Positions 23,423-31,877 of a DNA stretch of 36,194 nt are shown piece by piece. The first letter of the stretch is position 1. Each line of letters opens with the position of its first letter. The position numbers and the translations under genes were made by a program. The stretch is taken from the IMG/VR virus record IMGVR_UViG_3300032331_002153, positions 1-36,194 of that record; one strand, 5' to 3'. The notes under the pieces were generated by a model, which saw nothing but the letters and a program-made list of their open reading frames with translations, ran no database searches and was not told where the DNA came from. This DNA comes from a virus.

Positions 23423-25432
23423 CTACCTACTAAACTCGTCCGCACCTTCCGGTCGGGCATTGGCTACTTCAATTCGGCGCGTAGTATCATCAGCCGAACT
23501 GGTCGGCCCCTGATTGCCTACAGCATTCGCGTTGCCAGCGGGAGCACCCACTGGCTGCGGAATCTTTGCGCCACCACCAGCCGGCGCTTCCGGCGCAGGC
23601 GGCGTCATCATCTGAAGGATGTCTTGATAGTAGGCGTCCACAGCATCCTGCTTTTCAACAGGCAATCTGTAGAACTCATCAGACCGAATGAACTGGCTGA
23701 CAACCTCAGCAAAGATTGGGAAGTTGTCGTTGGAGTAGAACTTGACTGTCTTGCGCGTGACCGGTGTCCCATCAGGATTCACCTTGGTCGTATCGACAAC
23801 TTCAAAACCATTGCGAACGACCGCATCCAGCGCACGCTTGGCCGTAACGTAATCCGCAATCGGCTTCTGCGGACGCAATGGGTCACGGTTGTCCTGAATC
23901 AGCTTGATGGCCATCTGCGGCGTAAGAGCGCCCATCTGAGCAAACTGCATGATGCGCTGCTGCCGGGCTTCCACATCATCACGGAACAACGTGTCAGCCT
24001 CGATGAAAACTTGCGGGTCTTGCGACAAATCGCCGCTGCGAACCATCGTGCCAATCGCGCTGCCATAGCGATCGAACTGGCGAATGAACTTCTCTTGCGG
24101 ATAGTACGCCTGCATGTAAAGCAGAGCCGTGCGCCCATGGCGCTCCATTATCCGCTTGATGTTTCGCTTGGTGATTCCGAACTGGACTTCATCGTTTGAA
24201 ACAATAGCCTCAACCGCTCGGCCAGTAACGACGCCAGGCGTGCGCTTGCCCTGCGATGCGCCGTGAATGCCGGTCGAATCAGCAAGAGCCGAAGCAGCCG
24301 ACGCCGGCAGCTGCACAGCATATTGCGGCAGTGGCAACCCTTGCCAAGGCTGCGGAGCAAGACCTTGGCGGTAATATACCTTCTCACCCGCACGGGATGT
24401 AAACGCATCGGGAGCGACACCTGAGTTGTGCGGGATAAGAATCTTCGGGTTGCTCATCAACCGGGCGTTGGTAAGAATCTGATTCCAGCTTGCGCTGTAG
24501 GCGTACTGGCCAGGGAGCGCTTGCTCCACCATGCCAACACCCCAGAAGTCAAACGGCACGCTGGTGTACTTGTGAATCTCCAGCGGCATACAACGCTGCG
24601 GGGTCCAGCCAGACGCCAACACAGCGCCACCACTACCGCACATCAAGAACCAGTGCCCGCTACGGCAGTAGACTTCCAAGACTTCGATGCGGTCAGGCGC
24701 CATGCGCTGATAACCACTCCACCAGTTCAACTGCTGAAGCGGAGGCGGCGCCTGGTTGATGACATCTTCCTTGTCAGGAAACTTCTGCTTGAGTTGCGCC
24801 TTGGTGGTTACACGCGACACAGCCAAGAACCGGCTATCTTCCGGCTTGGCAATCGCAGGTTCAGCGCGAATGCGGTCAGGGCCAAACACTTCAGGCTTGA
24901 GGTTGTCGCCATCCATGACGGCCAACATAGCGCTGGTACCGAACATGATAGCCCAATCAACCATTTCCATCGCGGCGTAGGGAACCTCGCCACGGCGGCA
25001 GTAATAATCGAGTGCCTGCTCATCGGCGGCAGCCCGCATCAAATCTTCAATCGAATCGCTCGCAGCATACGCGCCCCACGATGGCTGCGTCATTTCCAGA
25101 CGAGCGGAGGCATTACGGAACTGCGGCAGCGTGATGTTGAAGCTAACGTCACGCACGCGATTGAAGTACGCCATTTCCATGCCGGCGCGAATCACAATGT
25201 CGCTGGGCGTGTAGGCGCGGAAGTTGGTGATTACATCGCGGCACAACCACCAGAGGCGCTGCATTGGCGCCATCTCGTTATAGAACTGGCTGCACATGCG
25301 TGCGATTTCTGGAGGCTTCAGCGACGGGGGATCGTTTGGATCGTTCCAGTCGTACTCGATGGAACCTTTGCTAGACTCAGCTGGGTTCCAAAGGTCTGGT
25401 TGCCGATCATCGATGACTAGGGACGTTTGCAT
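23423..25432 (-). CDS. Portal protein, 669 aa
   Basis: The portal is the dodecameric DNA gate of the head. Support comes from length, a Trp/Arg-rich N-terminal helical part (EMAPMQRLWWLCRDVITNFR near residue 55), a wing-like alpha/beta middle (residues about 130-300), a long helical crown/stem region with a Gly-rich turn before ASQGKRTPGVVTGRAVEAIV near residue 400, and a Pro/Gly/Ala-rich C-terminal tail. Neighbours are capsid, adaptor and nozzle genes. The family is not T7 gp8-like in any motif I can point to. It lies after the capsid gene instead of before it, which is unusual. The start has only a weak GGGA. Confidence 0.82.
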   Translation of the reverse strand: MQTSLVIDDRQPDLWNPAESSKGSIEYDWNDPNDPPSLKPPEIARMCSQFYNEMAPMQRLWWLCRDVITNFRAYTPSDIVIRAGMEMAYFNRVRDVSFNITLPQFRNASARLEMTQPSWGAYAASDSIEDLMRAAADEQALDYYCRRGEVPYAAMEMVDWAIMFGTSAMLAVMDGDNLKPEVFGPDRIRAEPAIAKPEDSRFLAVSRVTTKAQLKQKFPDKEDVINQAPPPLQQLNWWSGYQRMAPDRIEVLEVYCRSGHWFLMCGSGGAVLASGWTPQRCMPLEIHKYTSVPFDFWGVGMVEQALPGQYAYSASWNQILTNARLMSNPKILIPHNSGVAPDAFTSRAGEKVYYRQGLAPQPWQGLPLPQYAVQLPASAASALADSTGIHGASQGKRTPGVVTGRAVEAIVSNDEVQFGITKRNIKRIMERHGRTALLYMQAYYPQEKFIRQFDRYGSAIGTMVRSGDLSQDPQVFIEADTLFRDDVEARQQRIMQFAQMGALTPQMAIKLIQDNRDPLRPQKPIADYVTAKRALDAVVRNGFEVVDTTKVNPDGTPVTRKTVKFYSNDNFPIFAEVVSQFIRSDEFYRLPVEKQDAVDAYYQDILQMMTPPAPEAPAGGGAKIPQPVGAPAGNANAVGNQGPTSSADDTTRRIEVANARPEGADEFSR

Positions 25433-25452
25433 GTCTCTGGTCCCTGTGTTGG

Positions 25453-25890
25453 CTAATAGCCAAAATCGGCGTCGGACAGATCGAGCATAGGGTTCTCTTC
25501 AGTTTCTTTCAAGGCTTTAAATCGATTGTACGCCCGCTTAATTGGCTGCTCAACCGCATTGTATGCTTGCTTTAGAGCGTCTTTGCCTTGATCAAACTCT
25601 TGAATAGTAGGAGCTTTTTCAGAGGGATTGGCGTTTGTTGCACCACCAACACCGCCTACGAGGGCTCCGACGCCAGCGCCAATAGCTGATCCAACGCCAG
25701 GGATAATCGAGCCAAGAGATGCGCCAGCGGTAGCGCCACCGAGAGTGCCCTTCACGGCACCGAGTGCACGATCACCGCCCGAAGGTCCGGTTGGCAGGTT
25801 CTGTCGTTCCATGAGTCGCCGCTTGGCGATATCACGGCTCAGGCCAGAGCCAGTCCAAACATCTTCGTCTTCATCGTACATCGGTGCCAT
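25453..25890 (-). CDS. Glycine-zipper protein, 145 aa
   Basis: Residues about 42-85 are a Gly/Ala/Val-rich hydrophobic run with GxxxG spacing (for example GSAIGAGVGALVGGVGGATN), typical of glycine-zipper membrane insertions. The ends are charged. It resembles, in miniature, the N-terminal Gly-rich hairpins of the 2184-aa protein, so it may also be ejected with the DNA or sit in a membrane at entry. It is next to the portal and decoration genes, and GGAGG lies six bases before the ATG. No specific family is recognised. Confidence 0.75.
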   Translation of the reverse strand: MAPMYDEDEDVWTGSGLSRDIAKRRLMERQNLPTGPSGGDRALGAVKGTLGGATAGASLGSIIPGVGSAIGAGVGALVGGVGGATNANPSEKAPTIQEFDQGKDALKQAYNAVEQPIKRAYNRFKALKETEENPMLDLSDADFGY

Positions 25891-25912
25891 GAAGGGCCTC
25901 CAGTGTATTTAC

Positions 25913-26422
25913 TTACGCGCCGATCACATCGACGTAAACGGTGGCCGCGCAGTTATTCACCTTGCTCGCCGTCACCTTCAAAGTCTCGCCAGCGGCAAGA
26001 TTCGGAGTGAACGCGAGGTTAGGCGTAAACGCCGACTCAAGAACAAAGGTGTTGACCGTCGCGGTGAGCAGAAGCTCGCCGAGAGTAGTGGTCGTAACAC
26101 CGTCAGCCGACACCTTCGACAGGATAGCCTTATCAGCGCCCGCCGTCGTAGCACCAGTCTTAAGAGCGCGAATGCCCTTGATGATAAAGTTGCGAGGCAG
26201 AACCTTGGAGACGGTCGTCGCCGTAGTGTCCACCTGAAGGAACATGAACGCACCAACACCACCGGGGGTATCGTCAGTGGCCGGAGTCGACGAGAAGAAC
26301 GTCGACAGATCGGACACCACCGAGCCAGCGGCAGGCTGCTGGTTCACACCGTAGGGCGAACCAATCGGGGTAAAGTTGTCGGTCTTAAGGTAGCCGACCA
26401 CACCAGGATTAACAATAGACAT
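25913..26422 (-). CDS. Capsid decoration / head-surface protein candidate, 169 aa
   Basis: A Thr/Ala/Val-rich, beta-strand-patterned protein with an N-terminal arm (MSIVNPGVVGYLKTDNF) and a body that looks like a beta-sandwich (NFIIKGIRALKTG; LGELLLTATVNTFVLESAF). A short tandem duplication, AFTPNL repeated twice, appears near residue 135. Genes of this size and composition directly after the capsid gene usually encode capsid cement or decoration. The 31-bp gap contains TAAGGAGAT ahead of the ATG. I cannot exclude a head-fibre role. Confidence 0.68.
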   Translation of the reverse strand: MSIVNPGVVGYLKTDNFTPIGSPYGVNQQPAAGSVVSDLSTFFSSTPATDDTPGGVGAFMFLQVDTTATTVSKVLPRNFIIKGIRALKTGATTAGADKAILSKVSADGVTTTTLGELLLTATVNTFVLESAFTPNLAFTPNLAAGETLKVTASKVNNCAATVYVDVIGA

Positions 26423-26453
26423 TATTTGATCTCCTTAGAGTTCAGAAGTTTGG

Positions 26454-27851
26454 TTAGACCGGGGCGGCGATGCCGACCAGAATACCGTTGCTCAGCGGCT
26501 CGGTGCAGACCTGCTCGGGCATCAGAGCGCGGGTCGCGCCCCACTGAGTCTCGCCCTGAAGCTTGACCAGCGGATTGCTGCCAGGGCCGTTCACGCCCAG
26601 CCACACACCCTCTTCCTTACCACGGAACAGACGCTCCCACGACTCGTACCGCAGTGCGATCGCGATGCCGTCCGGACAAAGCTCCGAGCACATGATCGGA
26701 ACCTTGCTCACGCCGTAACCCGAATCGTTGTCCTCTTCCGAGGGCAGCGCCGGGGTCGGGTCCATCTTCTTCACGGCTTCCTGCGGCATGACACGCATGT
26801 GGGCATCGAGGGTGCCGATGAGCGACTGCGGCAGCGCGTTCATCGTGTTCCACGACATCCAGGTCGCAGTCGGACGCTTACCGCTCTTGGTGCGGATGGC
26901 GCCGTACAGCTTCAGGAACTCGATGGTCGACAGCGTGTCGCCGCCCTGCGCGTTCGTGTTGTTCACGATCGCGAAGTTCGAACGAATACGCTTGGTCAGC
27001 GGGTCCGTCAGCGAGCGGTCATTGCCGAAGTGAATCGGCTGGGTCAGGTTCGAAATGGCGCCGGTCGGGTCGCCAACGAACGCGCCCACCGGGTCGCCAT
27101 TCGGATCAAACACGCACGGGGTGTCAATGTTGTCGCCCGAAATGGTCGCCGCATTGAACGCCTGCGAAGCCGCGCCAACCAACAGCACCGCGCACGGAAC
27201 GCCAGCCGGCAGCGTCGAGGTGTCGATGTTGGCGTTGATCGTGATGGTCGACGGCGAGATGCCGGTCAGCGTGCGATCCACACCCACCTGAGCGTAGGTG
27301 TCGAGACGGATGAACCGAATCTGGTTGTTCGGGTTCACCACGATGTCATCGAACCGGCCATGATAGCCGTAGGTGGTGATCACATTGCTGTGCTGCCACA
27401 CCAGACCAATCGGCGAGCCAGCCGCGTTGGCGCCCACACCCTGGAGACCACCACCACCGATGAACGCATAGCGCGTCATCTGCTTGGCGATGTCGTTCAG
27501 CATGTTGTCCAACTCGTCCGCCGGCTCAACAGCCAGCGAGCCCTTGACATCTTCCGCCGCCAGGAAGCCCAGCAGATCGATCTGGCAGCGAGCCAGAACG
27601 GTCTTCGACTGGACAGTCAGGCGCAGGAAGCCCTGCTGACCCGGCTTCGGCTCCACGTTGCCGATCGTCGAAACCACCGAGCCGTTACGCTTGACGCGCA
27701 GGCCGATGATCGCCACGTCGCCCGACCACGAGCGGCCCTTGACGGGCAGCTTCGACCAGAAGGCCGTGTCGGTCTGGAGAAGGTTGTGAATCACCTTGTC
27801 GGTGCGGTCGTTGATCAGAACCGCAGCGATGGTCTGGAAACTAGCAGCCAT
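26454..27851 (-). CDS. Major capsid protein, 465 aa
   Basis: Length, composition and place between scaffold and head-surface genes identify the major capsid protein, most probably of the HK97 fold as in all tailed phages. An N-terminal arm (LINDRTDKVIHNLLQTDTAF) leads into an Arg/Gly/Thr-rich beta region, then a spine-like helical part (ELDNMLNDIAKQMTRYAFIG near residues 113-132), a Gly-rich loop, and a long beta-rich second half. There is no fused protease or scaffold. GGAG and AAGGAG precede the ATG. This gene is noticeably richer in G and C than its neighbours by eye, as is common for very highly expressed capsid genes. Confidence 0.88.
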   Translation of the reverse strand: MAASFQTIAAVLINDRTDKVIHNLLQTDTAFWSKLPVKGRSWSGDVAIIGLRVKRNGSVVSTIGNVEPKPGQQGFLRLTVQSKTVLARCQIDLLGFLAAEDVKGSLAVEPADELDNMLNDIAKQMTRYAFIGGGGLQGVGANAAGSPIGLVWQHSNVITTYGYHGRFDDIVVNPNNQIRFIRLDTYAQVGVDRTLTGISPSTITINANIDTSTLPAGVPCAVLLVGAASQAFNAATISGDNIDTPCVFDPNGDPVGAFVGDPTGAISNLTQPIHFGNDRSLTDPLTKRIRSNFAIVNNTNAQGGDTLSTIEFLKLYGAIRTKSGKRPTATWMSWNTMNALPQSLIGTLDAHMRVMPQEAVKKMDPTPALPSEEDNDSGYGVSKVPIMCSELCPDGIAIALRYESWERLFRGKEEGVWLGVNGPGSNPLVKLQGETQWGATRALMPEQVCTEPLSNGILVGIAAPV

Positions 27852-27860
27852 TGCAACTCC

Positions 27861-28694
27861 TTAGTGCATCTTGTTATTGAACTCTCCGCGCACCCACTTC
27901 AAGTAGTTTTCTTTGGTCATCGTCTCGTTTCCGATATTCGGAGTCGAGTTCGACGGACCATCGATGCGCGGGGGAGCGGCGCGCTGAACCTGCGCAACCT
28001 GCGCAGGAGCCTGTTGAGACGGCGCGTCACCATACACATCCCGGTACATGGCAACAACCATGCGCGGCGGAACGCCATTGGCAATCATCGTCGTCAGACG
28101 TTCTTCATCCCACTTGGGGCAGTACGATTGCAGCTTCGACATGCTCTGGTCGTAAGCCGCATTCGCCTGCGCCCATTCCACATTCTGCCACCGCTGGTTG
28201 TGCATCTGAACCGACTGGTTCATCTGGTTTAGCTTGTTCTCAAGCGAACGAATCTGCTCAACCAACTTCGGGTTGACTTCCTCGCCCTCATCCAACAAAC
28301 GCTGCAACCAATCGCTCTGAGTCTCGCCAGACTTCGGAGCAGCCGCCTGCGGGTCAGCCTGAACAACCTGCTGAGTCAACTTGGACTCAAGCTGCTCCAG
28401 CCGCTGCTGCATCGTCTCCATGTTCGACATGGCCTGAGCGTGCTCTTGACGCAACGTCTCATACCGCGACCACGACACCCGCTGAGGATGGCGCTCCACC
28501 GCAACCGCCTGGCTCTCACCGGAGGGGTCGGCAGAGCCAGACGGCGCGGACTCGGCTGGGGTAGCCGAGGATTCAGTAGACGTAGAGGCCGGCTCAGGAG
28601 CGGTCACCTCAGGCGCGGGCGTGGCGGTAACACCAGCCTCAGCAGCAGAGACATCCTTAAAAATCTGAGCCATCGTACCACTAGGAACAGGCAT
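27861..28694 (-). CDS. Scaffolding protein candidate, 277 aa
   Basis: The first 100 residues are rich in Pro, Ala, Glu, Ser and Thr and should be disordered. A long coiled coil follows (for example QRLEQLESKLTQQVVQADPQ and LVEQIRSLENKLNQMNQSV), and the C-terminal 60 residues are shorter and more basic. Acidic, helical, Gln-rich proteins just before the capsid gene are the usual internal scaffolds that guide prohead assembly and then leave. The start is set by GGAGG four bases before the ATG at 28694; another ATG seven codons later lacks such a site. No protease gene is seen. Confidence 0.82.
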   Translation of the reverse strand: MPVPSGTMAQIFKDVSAAEAGVTATPAPEVTAPEPASTSTESSATPAESAPSGSADPSGESQAVAVERHPQRVSWSRYETLRQEHAQAMSNMETMQQRLEQLESKLTQQVVQADPQAAAPKSGETQSDWLQRLLDEGEEVNPKLVEQIRSLENKLNQMNQSVQMHNQRWQNVEWAQANAAYDQSMSKLQSYCPKWDEERLTTMIANGVPPRMVVAMYRDVYGDAPSQQAPAQVAQVQRAAPPRIDGPSNSTPNIGNETMTKENYLKWVRGEFNNKMH

Positions 28695-28708
28695 AGAACC
28701 TCCGAGCA

Positions 28709-28725
28709 GAAGGATGATTTCCTTC
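28709..28725 (-). promoter_or_regulatory. Small hairpin in the scaffold leader
   Basis: GAAGGA and TCCTTC form a perfect six-bp stem with a five-base loop, about eight bases upstream of the scaffold ribosome-binding site GGAGG. It may affect translation or mRNA decay. A stem this short can occur by chance. Confidence 0.3.
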
Positions 28726-28757
28726 AGGTTAAGATTGCAAGAACTATCAACACATTA

Positions 28758-28780
28758 CCCAACTTTTTCCCCAACTTTTT
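28758..28780. repeat. Tandem direct repeat between terminase and scaffold genes
   Basis: CCCAACTTTTT occurs twice with a 12-bp period (28758-28768 and 28770-28780); on the minus strand it reads AAAAAGTTGGG. It lies in the 92-bp gap 28695-28786, the longest gap between minus-strand genes to the left of the recombinase cassette. The A/T-rich runs could belong to a promoter or binding site, but no convincing -10/-35 pair is adjacent. Confidence 0.5.
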
Positions 28781-28786
28781 CTTTGA

Positions 28787-30376
28787 TTACTCAAAGAAAT
28801 CCGACTGTTGCGATTCCGCTGTGAAATCAAACCAATCGTTTCTTCCGCTTGACATTGCTCGTTCTAGATCAAGCATATAGTCTTCAAGCGCGTTCTTGGG
28901 CTGTTGTTGCACTTCAGGCGATTGTTTTGCAGGCAGGGCTTGCACAACCCCGATAAGAGCAAGACCAAACGCCACAACCAAGTCGTCGTGGCCGTTCTTG
29001 GGCGCAGCTGGTTTGCCGCGCTTATCGTAACACAGTGCGTTAAGCTGTTTGACCAGACGATGGCAACCAATCTTCCATCGGCTATTACCGCTCGCGCCTT
29101 CGTAGATTTCGCCAAACAAGATGCCGCGAGTCTGCACGTCAGTACGCCAGCCGTGGCGAGGCAGCATGGTGGGCGACAGACCACCGAATGCGGTCATGTG
29201 ATACATTGGGATGCCAGCGCCACGCAGGAAATCGCACAGGCCCAAGCCTTCTGCGGCTGTTTCGATAACGGTCAGTGGCGAGCCGAACGCCTTGATAAGC
29301 TCCAAGCATGGGCCTTCAAAGTCACGGGTTGGCTGGCGAATCTCTTGCGTCAGTACCACGCAACGATCAGTGATATCGATGATGACCAAGCCGGTGGGGT
29401 CGCCCTTCTCGCTTGAGCCTGGTGCAGGGTCAATACCTACCACATACTGATGCGTTGGGTTGTAGGGGTGGTAGACAATGATTCCGGCTTCGTCTGGGTC
29501 GCGAGAATCGCCAGCAGGAGTTGGAACCTGACGGCGCAGATACCTGTCACCGCTAAGCAGGAAGGCTTCTTCTGGTGTGGTCGGGTGCTCTTGCACCATG
29601 AACGGGCGCTTGTGAAGCGGCAATGCACGTCGCTCGCGAACCCACCAGTTGGACTCAAGCTTGCTCAGGTTGTGCAGCTTGATGTAGTCCCTTTCCACTT
29701 CTTGCAACGGGCCGTCGATGCCGGTCGTCGCACGGTATTCCTTGTGGTCGCGCCAGCAGAAGAACACTTTCTGGAACGCGCTCTCCGCATCATTCCAGAT
29801 GTGATAGAAGTCGTCCTCGCCGCCGGCCGTAGACTCAAGCAGCAGCGTACCTTCTGGTGCAACCTTGATAGACGCCAGCGTTTCGCCCAAGTCATCGTAG
29901 TCGCGGACTTCGGACAGGTGCGCAAAGTTCAGCGGCATCGAACGAAGCACAGCTGAGTTAGCGGTAACGAACAACATCTGCGAGCCGTTGGCAAACAGAA
30001 TCTGGTGGTCGTTCTGCCGGTCGATCGGCATCAACTCAGCAAGAACATCGTTGCCTTTGTAGAGATTGTACGCGGTAAGCGACATCTGCCTGGCGTTGAA
30101 GTCCGATTGCATACCTACTGCGCAGATCGCACCAGGCTTAAACAAGCAAAGCCGCAACTGCCAGACCAAGCAGATGGTGGTAATCCACATCTGGCGTCCC
30201 TTCAGGAACACCAGCTTTTGGTTGTTGCTCAGGGCTTGAAGCGCCAGTTGCTGCGGAACTGAGACGCGGAAGTCGACTTCGGTACGATCTTTGTTCTTGA
30301 TGCGAAAGCATTCAGCAAACGCTCTAGGAGACGTTGCCCACTGCTCAAGCAAGAAGTCGATATCGTGATCACTCAT
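28787..30376 (-). CDS. terL: Terminase large subunit, 529 aa
   Basis: This is the ATP-driven DNA packaging motor and headful or end-cutting nuclease. The ATPase half has a Walker A variant LKGRQMWITT (58-67, with Trp where Gly is usual), a Walker B region LNFAHLSEV (149-157, catalytic Glu156) and the coupling motif LLESTAGG (179-186). The nuclease half shows GIDPAPGS with Asp316, VIETAAEG with Glu372 and GHDDLVVAFG with Asp464/465. Length is typical. The start overlaps the upstream gene by 8 nt. The Trp64 in Walker A is worth noting. Packaging type, cohesive end or headful, cannot be decided from the motifs. Confidence 0.93.
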   Translation of the reverse strand: MSDHDIDFLLEQWATSPRAFAECFRIKNKDRTEVDFRVSVPQQLALQALSNNQKLVFLKGRQMWITTICLVWQLRLCLFKPGAICAVGMQSDFNARQMSLTAYNLYKGNDVLAELMPIDRQNDHQILFANGSQMLFVTANSAVLRSMPLNFAHLSEVRDYDDLGETLASIKVAPEGTLLLESTAGGEDDFYHIWNDAESAFQKVFFCWRDHKEYRATTGIDGPLQEVERDYIKLHNLSKLESNWWVRERRALPLHKRPFMVQEHPTTPEEAFLLSGDRYLRRQVPTPAGDSRDPDEAGIIVYHPYNPTHQYVVGIDPAPGSSEKGDPTGLVIIDITDRCVVLTQEIRQPTRDFEGPCLELIKAFGSPLTVIETAAEGLGLCDFLRGAGIPMYHMTAFGGLSPTMLPRHGWRTDVQTRGILFGEIYEGASGNSRWKIGCHRLVKQLNALCYDKRGKPAAPKNGHDDLVVAFGLALIGVVQALPAKQSPEVQQQPKNALEDYMLDLERAMSSGRNDWFDFTAESQQSDFFE

Positions 30377-30953
30377 CTTCAGTCTCGGGCGTGATATCTA
30401 CTACGGTCTTCTTGCGGCGGCGCTCGGCTTCAATAGCTGAGGCCGCTTTCTCTAAGGCCACACGCACTCGATCTGTAGGGCCAGTCTTCTTGGGGCCAGC
30501 GGCTTTGGAGTTCATGCCAGCCATAACCGAATAGACCGCAGCAGCGGCACGGTGGTCTGGCCTATCTTGAGCCACCGCGTCTTTTAGCAATGCCATTCCA
30601 ATAATGTTCAGATCGCTCAGCGACAGTTTTGAATGGGAACGGGTAAGCGCAAAGGATGCAAGGTCGGTGCCCTTCAGGGCTGGTAGCTCCAATGCACCGT
30701 CTTCGGATTGAGCCCGCCGCAACACCATCGGGTCCATCGCCTCGGTTGATTCCATCGAGGAAGAGAGATCGCCGATAGTTGATTTCTGCCCGGCTTGGGT
30801 ACTCGTTTCGGTATTGGAAAATTTGTGCTGATGACCATATAAAGAGACGGTAGTGCCACTGTCTTCGCTGCTCGATGCTGGCTTTGCAGTGCTGAACGAG
30901 GTGCTGCGCGAATACGAGGTAGGTGTAGTTTCGGTGTTCTCGGTCTCTTTCAT
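30369..30953 (-). CDS. Small terminase subunit candidate, 194 aa
   Basis: The gene directly precedes and overlaps the large terminase, the usual place of the DNA-recognition subunit. The first 75 residues are Ser/Thr/Glu-rich and probably disordered; the C-terminal part is helical (LNIIGMALLKDAVAQDRPDH; ALEKAASAIEAERRRKKTV). I do not see a clear helix-turn-helix, so the call is positional. The ATG at 30953 has GGAGGAAGG upstream; a start 11 codons further is less well supported. Its first 392 nt are also read in another frame by the upstream gene. Confidence 0.6.
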   Translation of the reverse strand: MKETENTETTPTSYSRSTSFSTAKPASSSEDSGTTVSLYGHQHKFSNTETSTQAGQKSTIGDLSSSMESTEAMDPMVLRRAQSEDGALELPALKGTDLASFALTRSHSKLSLSDLNIIGMALLKDAVAQDRPDHRAAAAVYSVMAGMNSKAAGPKKTGPTDRVRVALEKAASAIEAERRRKKTVVDITPETEDE

Positions 30954-31290
30954 TGCCTTCCTCCCCGTGTCCCAAGTACCTGGCAATCAATATGCGCCTG
31001 GTCTTCAACTTACGCTTACCCCGTGGCGTTAGCACGGGCAATCCATACTCCTTCCAAAGCGCAATCACCTCATCGAACTTTGCTTGAGGCGCTGCTCGTG
31101 CGCCCGCCAAAACCTTGTAGTGAGCATCGCTAATCAGGTCGTAGTATCGAAACGCCGCCCAAGGTCCAACATCACACTCCAACGCCACAAACGAATCCGC
31201 CATATGCGGTATGTCCAGCTTTGCTATCTCGTCAACGTATCGCAGGCAATGCCTGATGTAGTCCTCGGTGTAACCATTCTCCGCGTACAT
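30562..31290 (-). CDS. Hypothetical protein whose C-terminal half overprints the next gene, 242 aa
   Basis: The first 112 residues look like a normal soluble protein (YAENGYTEDYIRHCLRYVDE at the start; ALWKEYGLPVLTPRGKRKLK near 88). From about residue 113 the same DNA also encodes the small-terminase candidate in another frame, and the protein becomes unusually rich in Arg, Tyr, Trp, His and Cys. Since no stop occurs until 30562, ribosomes entering at the start (TAATG overlap with the previous gene) should make the whole 242-residue product unless they frameshift. No family is recognised. Confidence 0.6.
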   Translation of the reverse strand: MYAENGYTEDYIRHCLRYVDEIAKLDIPHMADSFVALECDVGPWAAFRYYDLISDAHYKVLAGARAAPQAKFDEVIALWKEYGLPVLTPRGKRKLKTRRILIARYLGHGEEGNERDREHRNYTYLVFAQHLVQHCKASIEQRRQWHYRLFIWSSAQIFQYRNEYPSRAEINYRRSLFLDGINRGDGPDGVAAGSIRRRCIGATSPEGHRPCILCAYPFPFKTVAERSEHYWNGIAKRRGGSR

Positions 31291-31877
31291 TAGCCGATGG
31301 CCTCGATAAGCTTGGTTGCCTCAAACAACGCTTGCCGCCACTGCTGCAAACCTTCAGCCCGGTGCTTCTTGCGCAGGCGCAGGTTACGAACCAGACCATC
31401 ACAATAGAACCACTTGATGCCAAGCACGATGCCAGGCGCGCAGTCCTTCTTCATGTTTACGCGCATCAACACGTTGCAAAGCTGCGTCAGCATGTCCATG
31501 CCTTCGATGTCCACGATGTCGTCAGCCTTGTACCCATGACAGGTCTGCATCGTTTTCACGGCCAGCGTCTTGATAGCGGTAAACGTATTGTCCGAGATGT
31601 GGTCCATATCAGCAGAGTTCAGCTTAGCCACTTTGCCATGACGCTTGCCCCAGCGATCATGTCCAAGCTCAATGCCGCTGTAATCAATCCACGATCGGAT
31701 GATACCCTGAACCGATACACGCAAGTTGTTCAGTTCCTCGGTAATGCGAGAGACGCCAACATCAACCTCGTCGCCGTCGCCAAGCGGAGCGCCGTCCTCA
31801 ACCGAGAACGCGCCAGTACCGTCTGCCGCCATGTGCAGCGTGTCCTTGACTGGCGCCTGCTGATACTTACGCGACAT
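31290..31877 (-). CDS. Hypothetical protein, 195 aa
   Basis: A mostly helical, charged protein with an acidic N-terminal third (DGAPLGDGDEVDVGVSRITE) and a longer C-terminal part containing DDIVDIEGMDMLTQLCNVLM and RLRKKHRAEGLQQWRQALFE. I recognise no motif. The ATG at 31877 has GGAGGAAAGCG upstream, better than the in-frame start 12 codons earlier, which lies in the previous gene. The order terminase module then this gene, reading upstream, suggests an early-late or packaging accessory protein. Confidence 0.7.
   Translation of the reverse strand: MSRKYQQAPVKDTLHMAADGTGAFSVEDGAPLGDGDEVDVGVSRITEELNNLRVSVQGIIRSWIDYSGIELGHDRWGKRHGKVAKLNSADMDHISDNTFTAIKTLAVKTMQTCHGYKADDIVDIEGMDMLTQLCNVLMRVNMKKDCAPGIVLGIKWFYCDGLVRNLRLRKKHRAEGLQQWRQALFEATKLIEAIG

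Noticed and set aside
20245-28232. Plus-strand frames 20245-21621 and 26799-28232
   Set aside because: They mirror the nozzle, capsid and scaffold genes and contain Arg/His/Val-rich sequence with no motifs.
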